Of a stretch of 64,000 bases of DNA, positions 8,380-17,510 are shown piece after piece. The first letter of the stretch is position 1; each line of letters begins with the position of its first letter. The notes beneath the pieces were generated by a model. The model worked only from the letters and a program-made list of their open reading frames with translations. It had not been told where the DNA came from and did no database searches. Location of the stretch: assembly GCF_040182365.1 (NCBI RefSeq), contig NZ_CP144460.1, positions 1,922,001 through 1,986,000 on the forward strand, in the 5' to 3' direction. A program made the position numbers and the translations under genes. This DNA comes from Xanthomonas sp. 10-10 (GTDB lineage Bacteria > Pseudomonadota > Gammaproteobacteria > Xanthomonadales > Xanthomonadaceae).

Positions 8380-9153
8380 ATGACCGGGATGGTCCAATCC
8401 GAAACCGTCGTGATCGGCGGCGCGGGCAACGTGGGTACCGGGATCGTGACCGCATTGCTCGACGCCGGCATGCCGGTTCTGGTGATTGGACGCGATGCCG
8501 CCAAGCTCGACGCGCTGCGCGCGCAGCATCGCAATGCTGCGCTGCTGGACACCCTGCAAGGCTCGGTGGCCGAGGACGCCTCGGCGCAGGCGCTGGCCAC
8601 CGAGCTGGCGCAGCGCCCGCGCCCGCTGGGCGCAGTGATCGCCAGCCTGGGCAGCCCGTTGAAGGCCGGGCGCCTGCTGGACCGGCCGGTGACCGCACTG
8701 CGTCGACGCCTGGAGCGCGACGTGCTGCCGCATCTGGCTGCGGCACGTCATCTGCTGCCGCTGCTGGCCGAAGCCGACGGCGGCGGACGCTATCTGTTGC
8801 TGGGCAGCCCGTGCGCGCTGCGCGCCTGGGCGGCGCACGGCGACATGTCGGTGGCCGCGGCCGCCATCCGCATGCTTGCCCAGGTGCTGCATGAAGAAGC
8901 CAAACCGCTGGGCGTGCGCGTGCATCTGCTCTCGGTCGAACAACCGGTGTGCACGCCGGGCCGCGCCAAGGACGCGTGCCCGGAATGGATTCGCGCCGTC
9001 GATGTCGGCCGCGCCGCGGTCTCGCTCATTACCGGGCCCGGCCAGCCCGCACAACCCATCGTGACCGTCAGCCGTCGTCTTTCCACCGCTCCGTCGGTGG
9101 ACCGGCTGGCCGGCCTGCATTTGCCCATCCCCACTCGAGAGATCTCACCATGA
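8380..9153 (+). CDS. SDR-fold NAD(P)-binding protein lacking the Tyr-x-x-x-Lys pair
   Basis: A 257-residue Rossmann-fold protein, first gene of the efflux operon. It starts with a dinucleotide-binding loop 'VVIGGAGNVGTGIVTALLDAG' and then 'VLVIGRD'. The usual short-chain dehydrogenase active site is missing: where a Ser-Tyr-x-x-x-Lys would sit the protein reads 'GSPCALRAWAAHGDMSVAAAAIRM', with His-Gly-Asp in place of Tyr and Ala in place of Lys. It could still bind NAD(P)H as a sensor or carry out another reaction. The start at 8380 has GGGAG about ten bases upstream. Its stop overlaps the next start (ATGA, 9150-9153), which indicates translational coupling to the membrane fusion protein. Confidence 0.8.
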   Translation: MTGMVQSETVVIGGAGNVGTGIVTALLDAGMPVLVIGRDAAKLDALRAQHRNAALLDTLQGSVAEDASAQALATELAQRPRPLGAVIASLGSPLKAGRLLDRPVTALRRRLERDVLPHLAAARHLLPLLAEADGGGRYLLLGSPCALRAWAAHGDMSVAAAAIRMLAQVLHEEAKPLGVRVHLLSVEQPVCTPGRAKDACPEWIRAVDVGRAAVSLITGPGQPAQPIVTVSRRLSTAPSVDRLAGLHLPIPTREISP

Positions 9154-10340
9154 CCCCGAACGCCACCCCGTTCCGTTTTCCAATGCGTACTGTTCTGACG
9201 GGCGCCGTGCTCGCGGTGGTGCTTGCCGCCTGCGGCGGCGGTGCTGCGCAGACCGGCGCGCCGCCGCCGCCCAGCGTCAGCGTCGCACCGGTGCTGATGA
9301 AGGAGATCAACCAGTGGGACGAGTTCAGCGGCCGCATCGAGGCGGTGCAAAGCGTCGAGCTGCGCCCGCGCGTGTCCGGTTACATCGACAAGGTGAACTA
9401 CACCGAAGGCGCGGAAGTGAAAAAGGGCGATGTGCTCTTCAGCATCGACGACCGTAGCTACCGCGCCGAATTCGCGCGCGCCAACGCAGCGATGGTGCGG
9501 GCGCGCACCCAGGCTACGCTGGCGCGCAGCGAAGCGGCGCGTGCGCGCAAACTCTCCGATCAGCAGGCCATTTCCACCGAAGTGTGGGAGCAGCGTCGAG
9601 CCGCCGCCGACCAGGCCGATGCCGATCTGCTGGCCGCACAGGCCGCAGTGGACACCGCCAAGCTCAATCTGGACTGGAGCCACGTGCGTGCGCCGATCGA
9701 TGGCCGCGCCGGGCGTGCGATGGTCACCGCCGGCAACCTGGTCACTGCCGGCGACAGCGCCAGCGTGCTGACCACGCTGGTGTCGCTGGACAAGGTGTTC
9801 GTCTACTTCGATGCCGACGAAGGCACCTTCCTGCGCTACTCGCAGATGGCCCGCAACGGCGAACGTCCGGACGAGCGCGGCGGCCAATTGCCGGTGCGTA
9901 TCGGCCTGGTCGGCGAGCAGGGCTTTCCGCACGCAGGGCGCGTGGATTTCCTGGATAACCAGGTGACCCGCAGCACCGGCACCATCCGCGTGCGTGCCGT
10001 GCTGGACAACGCGCAGCGGCAGTTCACGCCGGGTCTGTATGCGCACGTACAGCTGCTGGGCAGCGGCCAGTTCAAGGCCATGCTGGTCGACGAAAAAGCC
10101 GTGTTGACCGACCAGGACCGTAAGTACGTCTACGTGGTCGACAAGGACGGCAAGGCGCAGCGCCGCGATGTGGAACTGGGCCGCAGCGCCGATGGACTCC
10201 GCATCGTGCGCAAGGGCCTGGCTGCCGGCGACCGTGTCGTGGTCGATGGCGTGCAGAAGATCTTCATGCCCGGCATGCCGGTCGATGCCAAGGCCGTGGC
10301 CATGGCCGCGACACCGGACAAGCGCACCGCGTCGAACTGA
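9150..10340 (+). CDS. RND efflux periplasmic adaptor (MexE-like lipoprotein)
   Basis: A 396-residue membrane fusion protein. A signal peptide leads to lipobox 'VLAACGGG' (Cys about residue 28), so it is anchored to the inner membrane by lipid. The barrel-sandwich halves are 'VSGYIDKVNYTEGAEVKKGDVLFSID' and 'SHVRAPIDGRAGRAMVTAGNLV', with a coiled-coil hairpin between them (about 105-165) rich in Ala, Arg and Glu. It links the RND pump to the outer-membrane channel. The start overlaps the upstream stop by four bases. A strong hairpin (10367-10389) separates it from the pump gene. Confidence 0.94.
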   Translation: MTPNATPFRFPMRTVLTGAVLAVVLAACGGGAAQTGAPPPPSVSVAPVLMKEINQWDEFSGRIEAVQSVELRPRVSGYIDKVNYTEGAEVKKGDVLFSIDDRSYRAEFARANAAMVRARTQATLARSEAARARKLSDQQAISTEVWEQRRAAADQADADLLAAQAAVDTAKLNLDWSHVRAPIDGRAGRAMVTAGNLVTAGDSASVLTTLVSLDKVFVYFDADEGTFLRYSQMARNGERPDERGGQLPVRIGLVGEQGFPHAGRVDFLDNQVTRSTGTIRVRAVLDNAQRQFTPGLYAHVQLLGSGQFKAMLVDEKAVLTDQDRKYVYVVDKDGKAQRRDVELGRSADGLRIVRKGLAAGDRVVVDGVQKIFMPGMPVDAKAVAMAATPDKRTASN

Positions 10341-10366
10341 TTCATCGCTGCATCGCGCCTTCGACC

Positions 10367-10389
10367 ACCGGCCTGGTAACCAGGCCGGT
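10367..10389 (+). other. Intra-operon hairpin between adaptor and pump genes
   Basis: Perfect 10-base stem ACCGGCCTGG / CCAGGCCGGT with loop TAA, not followed by a T run. It may stabilise the upstream message or partly attenuate transcription. Confidence 0.6.
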
Positions 10390-10445
10390 CCGGGGCCGCC
10401 GTGCCGCGCCGCCACCTGGCGGCAACCTCTTTCAGGACCACCCCA

Positions 10446-13400
10446 ATGGACTTTTCCCGTTTTTTCATCGACCGGCCGATCTTTGCCGCGGTGCTGTCGA
10501 TCATCATCTTCGCGGCTGGCCTGATCGCCATGCCGCTGTTGCCCATCAGCGAATACCCCGAAGTGGTACCGCCGAGCGTGCAGGTGCGTGCGGTGTATCC
10601 GGGTGCCAACCCCAAGGTCATCGCCGAGACCGTCGCCACGCCGCTTGAGGAGGCGATCAACGGCGTCGAAAACATGATGTACATGAAGTCGGTCGCTGGC
10701 TCCGATGGCGTGCTGATGGTCACCGTGACCTTCAAGCCGGGCACCGATCCGGACCAGGCGCAGGTGCAGGTGCAGAACCGCGTCAGTCAGGCGCAGGCGC
10801 GCCTGCCCGAAGACGTGCGCCGCCAGGGCGTGACCACGCAGAAGCAATCGCCGACGCTGACCATGGTGGTGCATCTGACCTCGCCCAAGGGCAAGTACGA
10901 CTCGCTGTACCTGAGCAACTACGCCACCTTGAAGGTCAAGGATGAGCTGTCGCGCCTGCCGGGCGTGGGCCAGATCCGGGTCTTCGGTGCCGGCGATTAC
11001 GCCATGCGCATCTGGTTGAACCCTGACAAGGTCGCCGCGCGCGGGCTCACTGCCAGCGACGTGGTCGCGGCCATCCGCGAGCAGAACGTGCAGGTCTCCG
11101 CCGGCCAGCTCGGCGCCGAACCGATGCCCAACAAGAGCGATTTCCTGCTCTCGATCAATGCGCAGGGCCGACTCACCACCGAAGAGGAATTCGGCAACAT
11201 CGTGATCCGCAGCGGCAACAGCGGCGAGATCGTGCGCCTGAGCGACGTGGCGCGTCTGGAACTGGGCGCCGGCAACTACACCTTGCGCTCGCAGCTGGAC
11301 AACCAGAACGCGGTGGGCATGGGTGTGTTCCAGTCGCCCGGCGCCAATGCGATCGAATTGTCAGACGCCGTGCGCGCCAAGATGGCCGAGCTGGAAAAGC
11401 AGTTCCCGCAGGACATGGCCTGGTCGGCAGCGTATGACCCCACCGTGTTCGTGCGCGACTCGATCAGTGCGGTGGTGCACACGCTGCTGGAGGCGGTGCT
11501 GCTGGTGGTGCTGGTGGTGATCCTGTTCCTGCAGACCTGGCGTGCCTCGATCATTCCGTTGCTGGCGGTGCCGGTGTCGGTGGTCGGTACGTTCGCTGCG
11601 CTGTATCTGCTGGGTTTTTCGATCAACACGCTGAGCCTGTTCGGCCTGGTGCTGGCGATCGGCATCGTGGTCGACGATGCGATCGTGGTGGTGGAAAACG
11701 TCGAGCGCAATATCGAAGAAGGCCTCACCCCGCTGGCGGCCGCGCATCAGGCGATGCGTGAGGTGTCCGGGCCGATCATCGCCATCGCGCTGGTGCTGTG
11801 CGCGGTGTTCGTGCCGATGGCGTTCCTGTCGGGCGTGACCGGCCAGTTCTACAAGCAGTTCGCGGTGACCATCGCCATTTCCACGGTGATTTCGGCGATC
11901 AACTCGCTGACCCTGTCGCCGGCGCTGGCCGCGATGTTGCTCAAGGCGCACGACGCGCCCAAGGATGGCCCGTCGCGTTTGATCGACCGTCTGTTCGGCT
12001 GGTTGTTCCGTCCGTTCAACCGCTTCTTCAACAGCAGCTCGCACAAGTACCAGGGTGCGGTGTCGCGCACGTTGAGCAAGCGCGGTGCGGTGTTCATGGT
12101 GTACCTGTTGCTGCTGGTGGGCGCCGGTTTCATGTTCAAGATCGTGCCGGGCGGTTTCATTCCCACCCAGGACAAGCTGTACCTGATTGCCGGTACCAAA
12201 CTGCCGGAAGGCGCCTCGCTGGAGCGCACCAATGAAGTGATCCGCCAGATCAGCCAGATCGCGATGCAGACCGAAGGAGTGGATCACACGATCGCGTTCC
12301 CCGGGTTGAATCCGCTGCAGTTCACCAACACGCCCAACACCGGAACGGTGTTCATCACGCTCAAGCCGTTCAGTCAGCGCACCCGCAGCGCGGTGCAGAT
12401 CAATGCCGAGCTCAACGCGCGCATCAGCCAGATCCAGCAGGGTTTTGCGTTCGCCTTCATGCCGCCGCCGATTCTGGGCCTGGGGCAGGGCTCGGGCTAC
12501 TCGCTGTATATCCAGGACCGTGCGGGTCTGGGTTATGGCCAGTTGCAGAGCGCGGTGAATGCGATGTCCGGTGCGATTTCGCAGACGCCGGGCATGCAGT
12601 TCCCGATCGGCACCTACCAGGCCAACGTGCCGCAGCTGGACGCCAAGGTCGATCGCGACAAGGCCAAGGCGCAGGGCGTGCCGTTGACCAACCTGTTCGA
12701 CACGCTGCAGACCTACCTGGGTTCGTCGTACATCAACGACTTCAATCGCTTCGGTCGCACCTATCAGGTGATCGCCCAGGCCGATGGACCGTTCCGCGAC
12801 AGCGTCGAAGACATCGCCAACCTGCGTACCCGCAATGCCAACGGCGAGATGGTGCCGATCGGCAGCATGGTCACGCTGGGCCAGACCTACGGCCCGGATC
12901 CGGTGATCCGCTACAACGGCTACCCGGCCGCCGATCTGATCGGCGAGGCTGACCCGCGCATGCTCTCCTCCACCGAGGCGATGCACACGCTGGCCGGCAT
13001 GGCACCGAAGGTGTTGCCCAACGGCATGAACATCGAGTGGACCGACCTGAGCTATCAGCAGTCAACCCAGGGCAACTCGGCGTTGATCGTGTTCCCGATG
13101 GCGGTGTTGCTGGCGTTCCTGGTGCTGGCCGCGTTGTACGAAAGCTGGACCCTGCCGCTGGCGGTGATCCTGATCGTGCCGATGACCTTGCTGTCCGCAC
13201 TGTTCGGTGTGTGGCTCACCGGTGGCGACAACAACGTGTTTGTGCAGGTGGGCCTGGTGGTGTTGATGGGCCTGGCCTGCAAGAACGCGATCCTGATCGT
13301 GGAGTTCGCCCGCGAGCTGGAGATGCATGGCAAGGGCATCGTGGAAGCAGCGCTGGAAGCCTGCCGCCTGCGTCTGCGCCCGATCGTGATGACCTCCATC

Positions 13401-13616
13401 GCCTTCATCGCCGGCACCGTGCCGCTGGTGTTCGGCCATGGCGCCGGCGCCGAAGTGCGTTCGGTCACCGGGATCACGGTATTCGCCGGCATGCTGGGCG
13501 TGACCTTGTTCGGCCTGTTCCTGACCCCTGTGTTCTACGTGGCGCTGCGCAAGTGGGTGACCCGTCGCGGGCCTGCTGCACCGGCTGCCGTTTCGCATGA
13601 CCCCGTGAAGGCGTAA
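10446..13616 (+). CDS. RND multidrug efflux transporter (HAE1 family, MexF-like)
   Basis: A 1056-residue inner-membrane proton antiporter. The start 'MDFSRFFIDRPIFAAVLSI' and 'GANPKVIAETVATPLEEAINGVENMMYM' are very close to MexF and BpeF. The transmembrane segment 'LVLAIGIVVDDAIVVVENVERN' carries the paired Asp residues of the proton relay; the second half has 'GLACKNAILIVEFARE'. Two large periplasmic loops (about 40-330 and 560-870) give the usual docking and pore domains. AGGA eight bases before 10446 marks the start. It works with the adaptor upstream and the outer-membrane factor two genes downstream; resemblance to MexF suggests amphenicols, quinolones or trimethoprim as possible substrates, which is inference. 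Confidence 0.96.
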   Translation: MDFSRFFIDRPIFAAVLSIIIFAAGLIAMPLLPISEYPEVVPPSVQVRAVYPGANPKVIAETVATPLEEAINGVENMMYMKSVAGSDGVLMVTVTFKPGTDPDQAQVQVQNRVSQAQARLPEDVRRQGVTTQKQSPTLTMVVHLTSPKGKYDSLYLSNYATLKVKDELSRLPGVGQIRVFGAGDYAMRIWLNPDKVAARGLTASDVVAAIREQNVQVSAGQLGAEPMPNKSDFLLSINAQGRLTTEEEFGNIVIRSGNSGEIVRLSDVARLELGAGNYTLRSQLDNQNAVGMGVFQSPGANAIELSDAVRAKMAELEKQFPQDMAWSAAYDPTVFVRDSISAVVHTLLEAVLLVVLVVILFLQTWRASIIPLLAVPVSVVGTFAALYLLGFSINTLSLFGLVLAIGIVVDDAIVVVENVERNIEEGLTPLAAAHQAMREVSGPIIAIALVLCAVFVPMAFLSGVTGQFYKQFAVTIAISTVISAINSLTLSPALAAMLLKAHDAPKDGPSRLIDRLFGWLFRPFNRFFNSSSHKYQGAVSRTLSKRGAVFMVYLLLLVGAGFMFKIVPGGFIPTQDKLYLIAGTKLPEGASLERTNEVIRQISQIAMQTEGVDHTIAFPGLNPLQFTNTPNTGTVFITLKPFSQRTRSAVQINAELNARISQIQQGFAFAFMPPPILGLGQGSGYSLYIQDRAGLGYGQLQSAVNAMSGAISQTPGMQFPIGTYQANVPQLDAKVDRDKAKAQGVPLTNLFDTLQTYLGSSYINDFNRFGRTYQVIAQADGPFRDSVEDIANLRTRNANGEMVPIGSMVTLGQTYGPDPVIRYNGYPAADLIGEADPRMLSSTEAMHTLAGMAPKVLPNGMNIEWTDLSYQQSTQGNSALIVFPMAVLLAFLVLAALYESWTLPLAVILIVPMTLLSALFGVWLTGGDNNVFVQVGLVVLMGLACKNAILIVEFARELEMHGKGIVEAALEACRLRLRPIVMTSIAFIAGTVPLVFGHGAGAEVRSVTGITVFAGMLGVTLFGLFLTPVFYVALRKWVTRRGPAAPAAVSHDPVKA

Positions 13617-13652
13617 GCCAGTCACTTCCCCCAATTCAAGAGGATGCACCAC

Positions 13653-14384
13653 ATGAGCAACACCAAGATCGCACTGGTCACCGGCGCCACCCGCGGCATC
13701 GGCCTGGAAACGGTTCGTCAACTCGCACAGGCCGGCGTGCATACGCTGCTGGCCGGTCGCAAGCGCGATGACGCGGTGGCCGCCGCGCTCAAGCTGCAGG
13801 CCGAAGGCCTGCCGGTGGAAGCGATTCAACTGGACGTCAACGACGACATCAGCATCGCTGCGGCGGTCGGTACGGTGAAGGAGCGTCACGGCCACCTGGA
13901 CATCCTGGTCAACAACGCCGGCATCATGATCGATGACATGCAGCGCAAGCCGTCCGAGCAAAGCCTGGACACCTGGAAGCGCACCTTCGACACCAATCTG
14001 TTCGCGGTGGTCGGCGTGACCAAGGCCTTCCTGCCGCTGCTGCAGCGCTCTCTGGCCGGCCGCATCGTCAATGTGTCCAGCATTCTCGGCTCGCTCACGC
14101 TGCACAGCGACCCCGGCTCGCCGATCTACAGCTTCAAGGTGCCGGCCTACAACGCGTCCAAGAGCGCCTTGAACAGCTGGACCGTGCATCTTGCCTACGA
14201 GCTGCGCGATACCTCGATCAAGGTCAATACCATCCATCCCGGCTACGTCAAAACCGACATGAACGGTGGCGAGGGCGAGATCGACATCGAGCAGGGCGCG
14301 CACAGCAGCGTGCAGATGGCATTGATCGATGCGCACGGCCCGACCGGCAGCTTTACCCACCTGGGAGACACCTTGCCATGGTAA
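13653..14384 (+). CDS. Short-chain dehydrogenase/reductase inside the efflux operon
   Basis: A 243-residue classical SDR with all catalytic motifs: cofactor loop 'TGATRGIGLE', 'NNAG', the active-site Ser in 'VNVSSILGS' and 'YNASKSALN' (Tyr and Lys). The Arg after the glycine loop and 'AGRKRDD' after strand two suggest NADP(H) preference. It sits between the pump gene and the outer-membrane factor; its last seven bases overlap the next gene, so it is translated with the pump. Start chosen at 13653, ten bases after AAGAGG; the ATG at 13644 is too close to that site. It may reduce a carbonyl compound, possibly a pump substrate or inducer; the substrate is unknown. Confidence 0.92.
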   Translation: MSNTKIALVTGATRGIGLETVRQLAQAGVHTLLAGRKRDDAVAAALKLQAEGLPVEAIQLDVNDDISIAAAVGTVKERHGHLDILVNNAGIMIDDMQRKPSEQSLDTWKRTFDTNLFAVVGVTKAFLPLLQRSLAGRIVNVSSILGSLTLHSDPGSPIYSFKVPAYNASKSALNSWTVHLAYELRDTSIKVNTIHPGYVKTDMNGGEGEIDIEQGAHSSVQMALIDAHGPTGSFTHLGDTLPW

Positions 14385-15802
14385 GAACATTGCTTGGCGC
14401 GGCGTTGGCCGCGTTGGTGCTCAGCGGTTGCGCGGTGGGGCCCGATTACCGGCCCGACCCGCCGCCGCCAGTCACGCTGCAGGGCGCGCAGGATGCCGCG
14501 TTCACCGCACAATCTCCGGTCGGCAACTGGTGGTCGCAGTTCGACGACCCGGTGCTGGAGCAGCTGGTGCGCGATGCCTTGTTCGCCAACCACGATCTGC
14601 GCATTGCGGTGTCGCGGGTGAAGCAGGCGCGTGCGGTCTTCGTGGAGCGTCGTCTCGACCAGGCCCCGCACATCACCGCCCAGGGCAGCTTCGATCGACG
14701 CGAGCAGCAGCAGGTGATCGCCGGCAATCAGCGCTTCCTCACCGAGCAGACCACCCTGGGCCTGGATGCGGCCTGGGAGCTGGATCTGTTCGGCCGCCAG
14801 CGCCGCGCCTCTGAAGCGGCGCGCGCCGATCTGGACGCCGAGCAGGCCAGCCTGCAGGACGTACAGGTCACGGTCGCTGCCGAAGTGGCGCGCAATTACT
14901 TCCAATTACGCGGCACCCAGAAGCAGCTCGATGTCTCCAAGCGTACCCTGACCAACCTGCGCGACACCCAGAAGCTGACGCAGACGCGTTGGGATCTGGG
15001 TGCCGGCAGCGAGCTGGATGTGCAGAGCAGCCTGGCGCGGTTGAAGGCGATCGAAGCGGATATTCCGTTGCTGGAAACCGCCGAGGCGCAATACCGGCAC
15101 CGGCTTGCCGTATTGCTTGGCCAACAGCCGAATGCGCTGGACGCCACTCTGGTCGCACGCGCCATGCCGGCGTTCGCGCACCCGTTGCCGTTGGGCGATA
15201 CCGCCGGATTGCTGCGTCAACGTCCGGACGTGCGCAGTGCCGAACGCCGTCTGGCCGCAGCCACCGCGCAGGTCGGCGTGGCCACGGCCGATCTGTTCCC
15301 GCGCATCAGCGTCAGCGGTTTTGTCGGCTTTCTGTCCGGCGATGCGGCCAGGTTGACCCAGGGCAATGCGAAGGCCTGGTCGGTCACCCCGTCGATCAGC
15401 TGGGCCGCGTTCGACTTCGGTACCGTGCGCGCACGCCTGCGTGCCAGCAAGGCGCAGGCCGACGGTGCGTTGGCGCAGTACCAGCAAGCGGTCTTGCTGG
15501 CGCTGGAAGACACCGAAAACGCATTGATCGGCTATGGGCGTCAGCAGGCGCGCCTGGCGATCGTGGTCGACCAGGCCAATGCGGCCCGGCGTGCCGAACA
15601 GCTGGCGCAGATCCGCTACCGCGAGGGCTCGGAAGACTTCCTGACCTTGCTGGATGCACAGCGCACCCAGCTGGCGGCAGACGATGCGTTGGCGCAGGCC
15701 GAGGCGGCAGTCAATGTCGGCGTGGTCGGCGTGTACAAGGCCTTGGGCGGCTGGAAGCAGGGCGAAGCCCCCGCCGCACCGGTGGCCGTGGTCAAGCGTT
15801 GA
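14378..15802 (+). CDS. RND outer-membrane factor (OprM/OprN-like lipoprotein)
   Basis: A 474-residue TolC-fold channel. Signal peptide and lipobox 'LVLSGCAVGPDY' (Cys about residue 18) begin the mature protein with the hallmark 'VGPDYRPDPPPPV'. Two homologous halves follow with long helices ('LGLDAAWELDLFGRQRRAS', 'LLRQRPDVRSAERRLAAATAQVG') and the C-terminal 'DFLTLLDAQRTQLAADDALAQ'. It forms the trimeric exit duct for the pump encoded upstream. Its start overlaps the SDR stop by seven bases. The next gene is convergent, so this ends the operon. Confidence 0.95.
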   Translation: MVRTLLGAALAALVLSGCAVGPDYRPDPPPPVTLQGAQDAAFTAQSPVGNWWSQFDDPVLEQLVRDALFANHDLRIAVSRVKQARAVFVERRLDQAPHITAQGSFDRREQQQVIAGNQRFLTEQTTLGLDAAWELDLFGRQRRASEAARADLDAEQASLQDVQVTVAAEVARNYFQLRGTQKQLDVSKRTLTNLRDTQKLTQTRWDLGAGSELDVQSSLARLKAIEADIPLLETAEAQYRHRLAVLLGQQPNALDATLVARAMPAFAHPLPLGDTAGLLRQRPDVRSAERRLAAATAQVGVATADLFPRISVSGFVGFLSGDAARLTQGNAKAWSVTPSISWAAFDFGTVRARLRASKAQADGALAQYQQAVLLALEDTENALIGYGRQQARLAIVVDQANAARRAEQLAQIRYREGSEDFLTLLDAQRTQLAADDALAQAEAAVNVGVVGVYKALGGWKQGEAPAAPVAVVKR

Positions 15803-15887
15803 CCGATGGGCGGGGCGGCCGTTGGGTCGCCCCGCCTGGCAGAAGGGCGGGGTTCCTGATGTTGCGATCCAGCCAGCAGCGCTGCGC

Positions 15888-16862
15888 TCAGTCGGCAACC
15901 CGCACGCTGTCGCGGCCGCTGTTCTTGGCCAGGTACAGTGCTGCATCGGCACGCGAAAACCAGTCTTGCCAATGGGTTTCGCCATCGTGGCGCGCAGCGC
16001 CCAGCGAGACCGTGATGCGCCCGCCCGGGCCGCGCAATCCACTGCGGATCACCTTGCGCAAGCGCTCGGTGGCCGCTTCCAGTTCCGCCAGCGAACCGGC
16101 GCGCAGCAGTACCACGAATTCTTCGCCGCCGAACCGGAACACCTGATGCGGCTCGCGCACTTCGTAGCGCAGGATGGTCGCCAGATCCGACAGCGCCGCA
16201 TCGCCGGCGGCATGTCCGTACAGATCGTTGACCTCCTTGAAATGATCCAGGTCCAGGATGATCAGGCTGTTGAGCCGGTCCTGCGGTTGGCGCTGATCGA
16301 TCTGGTGGGTCAGCGCGCGTTCCAGCATGCGTCGGTTGGGCAAGCCGGTCAGTGCATCCAGCGAGGCCAGCTCTTCCAGGTGCACGCGGTCGTCCTGCAT
16401 GCGTAGCGAGAACGAATATCCCACCGCCAGCGTCACCAAGGTCACCACCACGGTCGACACCCCCTGGCCGGGGCTGACGATCAAGCCGGGCAGGAACAGC
16501 AATGCCGCCATCAACGGCAGGCTCAGCAACACTGCACGCTGCGGCCCGCACAGGAAATAGTTGGTTGCCAATACCGGAAACAGCCAGGGCAGGGCGCCAT
16601 CGCCTCCGGTCCAGCAAGCCACCAGGCAGCCGGCAACATTGATCGACGCCAGCCAGACACCGCCGGCAGCGGTGCGTTCGGCCGCGCGCATCTTCCAGCC
16701 GCGCCAGATCGCCAGCATGCCCAGCGCTGCGGTGATCAGGCACGCAATCGCCTGACCGGTCATGGCCAGATACACCGCATAGAGGCAAAGCAACAGCGCG
16801 GTGATTGGCCCAAGCATCTTGACGATGCCGAGGCGGAAATCCCGCCGCAGGTGGAGGATCAC
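15888..16862 (-). CDS. Membrane-bound GGDEF diguanylate cyclase
   Basis: About 324 residues: five or six hydrophobic segments in the N-terminal half ('LGPITALLLCLYAVYLAMTG' through 'GVSTVVVTLVTLAVGYSFSL'), then a GGDEF domain. The active-site motif is GGEEF in 'FRFGGEEFVVLL', and 'LDLDHFKEVNDLYGHAAGDAAL' is the metal-binding and helix region, so it should make cyclic di-GMP from two GTP. The RxxD inhibitory site before the motif reads Arg-Glu-Pro-His, so product inhibition is probably lost. The start is uncertain: GTG at 16862 keeps a basic N-terminus before the first membrane helix; an ATG at 16817 is the alternative. The N-terminal sensor belongs to no class I can name. Confidence 0.88.
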   Translation of the reverse strand: MILHLRRDFRLGIVKMLGPITALLLCLYAVYLAMTGQAIACLITAALGMLAIWRGWKMRAAERTAAGGVWLASINVAGCLVACWTGGDGALPWLFPVLATNYFLCGPQRAVLLSLPLMAALLFLPGLIVSPGQGVSTVVVTLVTLAVGYSFSLRMQDDRVHLEELASLDALTGLPNRRMLERALTHQIDQRQPQDRLNSLIILDLDHFKEVNDLYGHAAGDAALSDLATILRYEVREPHQVFRFGGEEFVVLLRAGSLAELEAATERLRKVIRSGLRGPGGRITVSLGAARHDGETHWQDWFSRADAALYLAKNSGRDSVRVAD

Positions 16863-17028
16863 AGGCAAGGTTCTGTCGGAGTCGGCATCATTATCGGCCG
16901 GCCTGTGCGAAAGTTGAGCATGCAGCCGCCGCTGCAGCGGGTAGGAAAATGAAGCGTTGCATGGCAAGGCTTCGCGCGTCCTTGACGGCCTTGCCGCAAC
17001 CGTGACGGCTCTGATGCCGGAGCCTGTT

Positions 17029-17256
17029 ATGCCTACACGCAAAGAGCTCGAGACGCGCCTGGACGCGTTGCAGGACGAACTGCCGCAGCTGTCTGCCGAT
17101 GAGGATGCGGATTTTGACTATCTGGATTTCCAGGCACGCGCCGAAGCGGTGCTGCGCAGCGCCGACCCCGAAGATGCGGCCTATGTGCGGACCCGCGTCG
17201 ACGGCATGCTGGCCGGCGCCGGTCTGATTCCCACCGACGAAGAGGGACGCGGCTGA
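17029..17256 (+). CDS. Small acidic conserved-type hypothetical protein
   Basis: A 75-residue protein, 'MPTRKELETRLDALQDELPQ' followed by Asp/Glu-rich helices and ending 'LIPTDEEGRG'. The predicted fold is mostly helical with an amphipathic N-terminal helix; there is no signal peptide, Cys pair or known motif. The frame is open to 16957, but ATG 17029 follows GGAGCC and gives the best N-terminus. It lies between two diguanylate cyclase genes on the opposite strand. Codon use is typical of the neighbours, so I believe it is real. Function unknown. Confidence 0.65.
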   Translation: MPTRKELETRLDALQDELPQLSADEDADFDYLDFQARAEAVLRSADPEDAAYVRTRVDGMLAGAGLIPTDEEGRG

Positions 17257-17510
17257 CGGTGATGCTGCGCTGCTCGAAGCCGGATGATGCGGGTAGCGAA
17301 CGCGGTGAACGCCAATCTCGCCGCGGTGAGCTGGCTGCAACCCACCAGTTCAGCGGTACCCAGCAACGGCCGGGCTCGATCTGTCGCAGACCGATATAAG
17401 TGAAATTGCATAGTTGCGCCTGGATCGCCAAGCGGTTAGCGACCAGTGGCGCCTAGCCGGCGGTCTGGCCAAGCGCATCAAGGCCAGGTTCGCGACGTCT
17501 CTTGCTGCCT

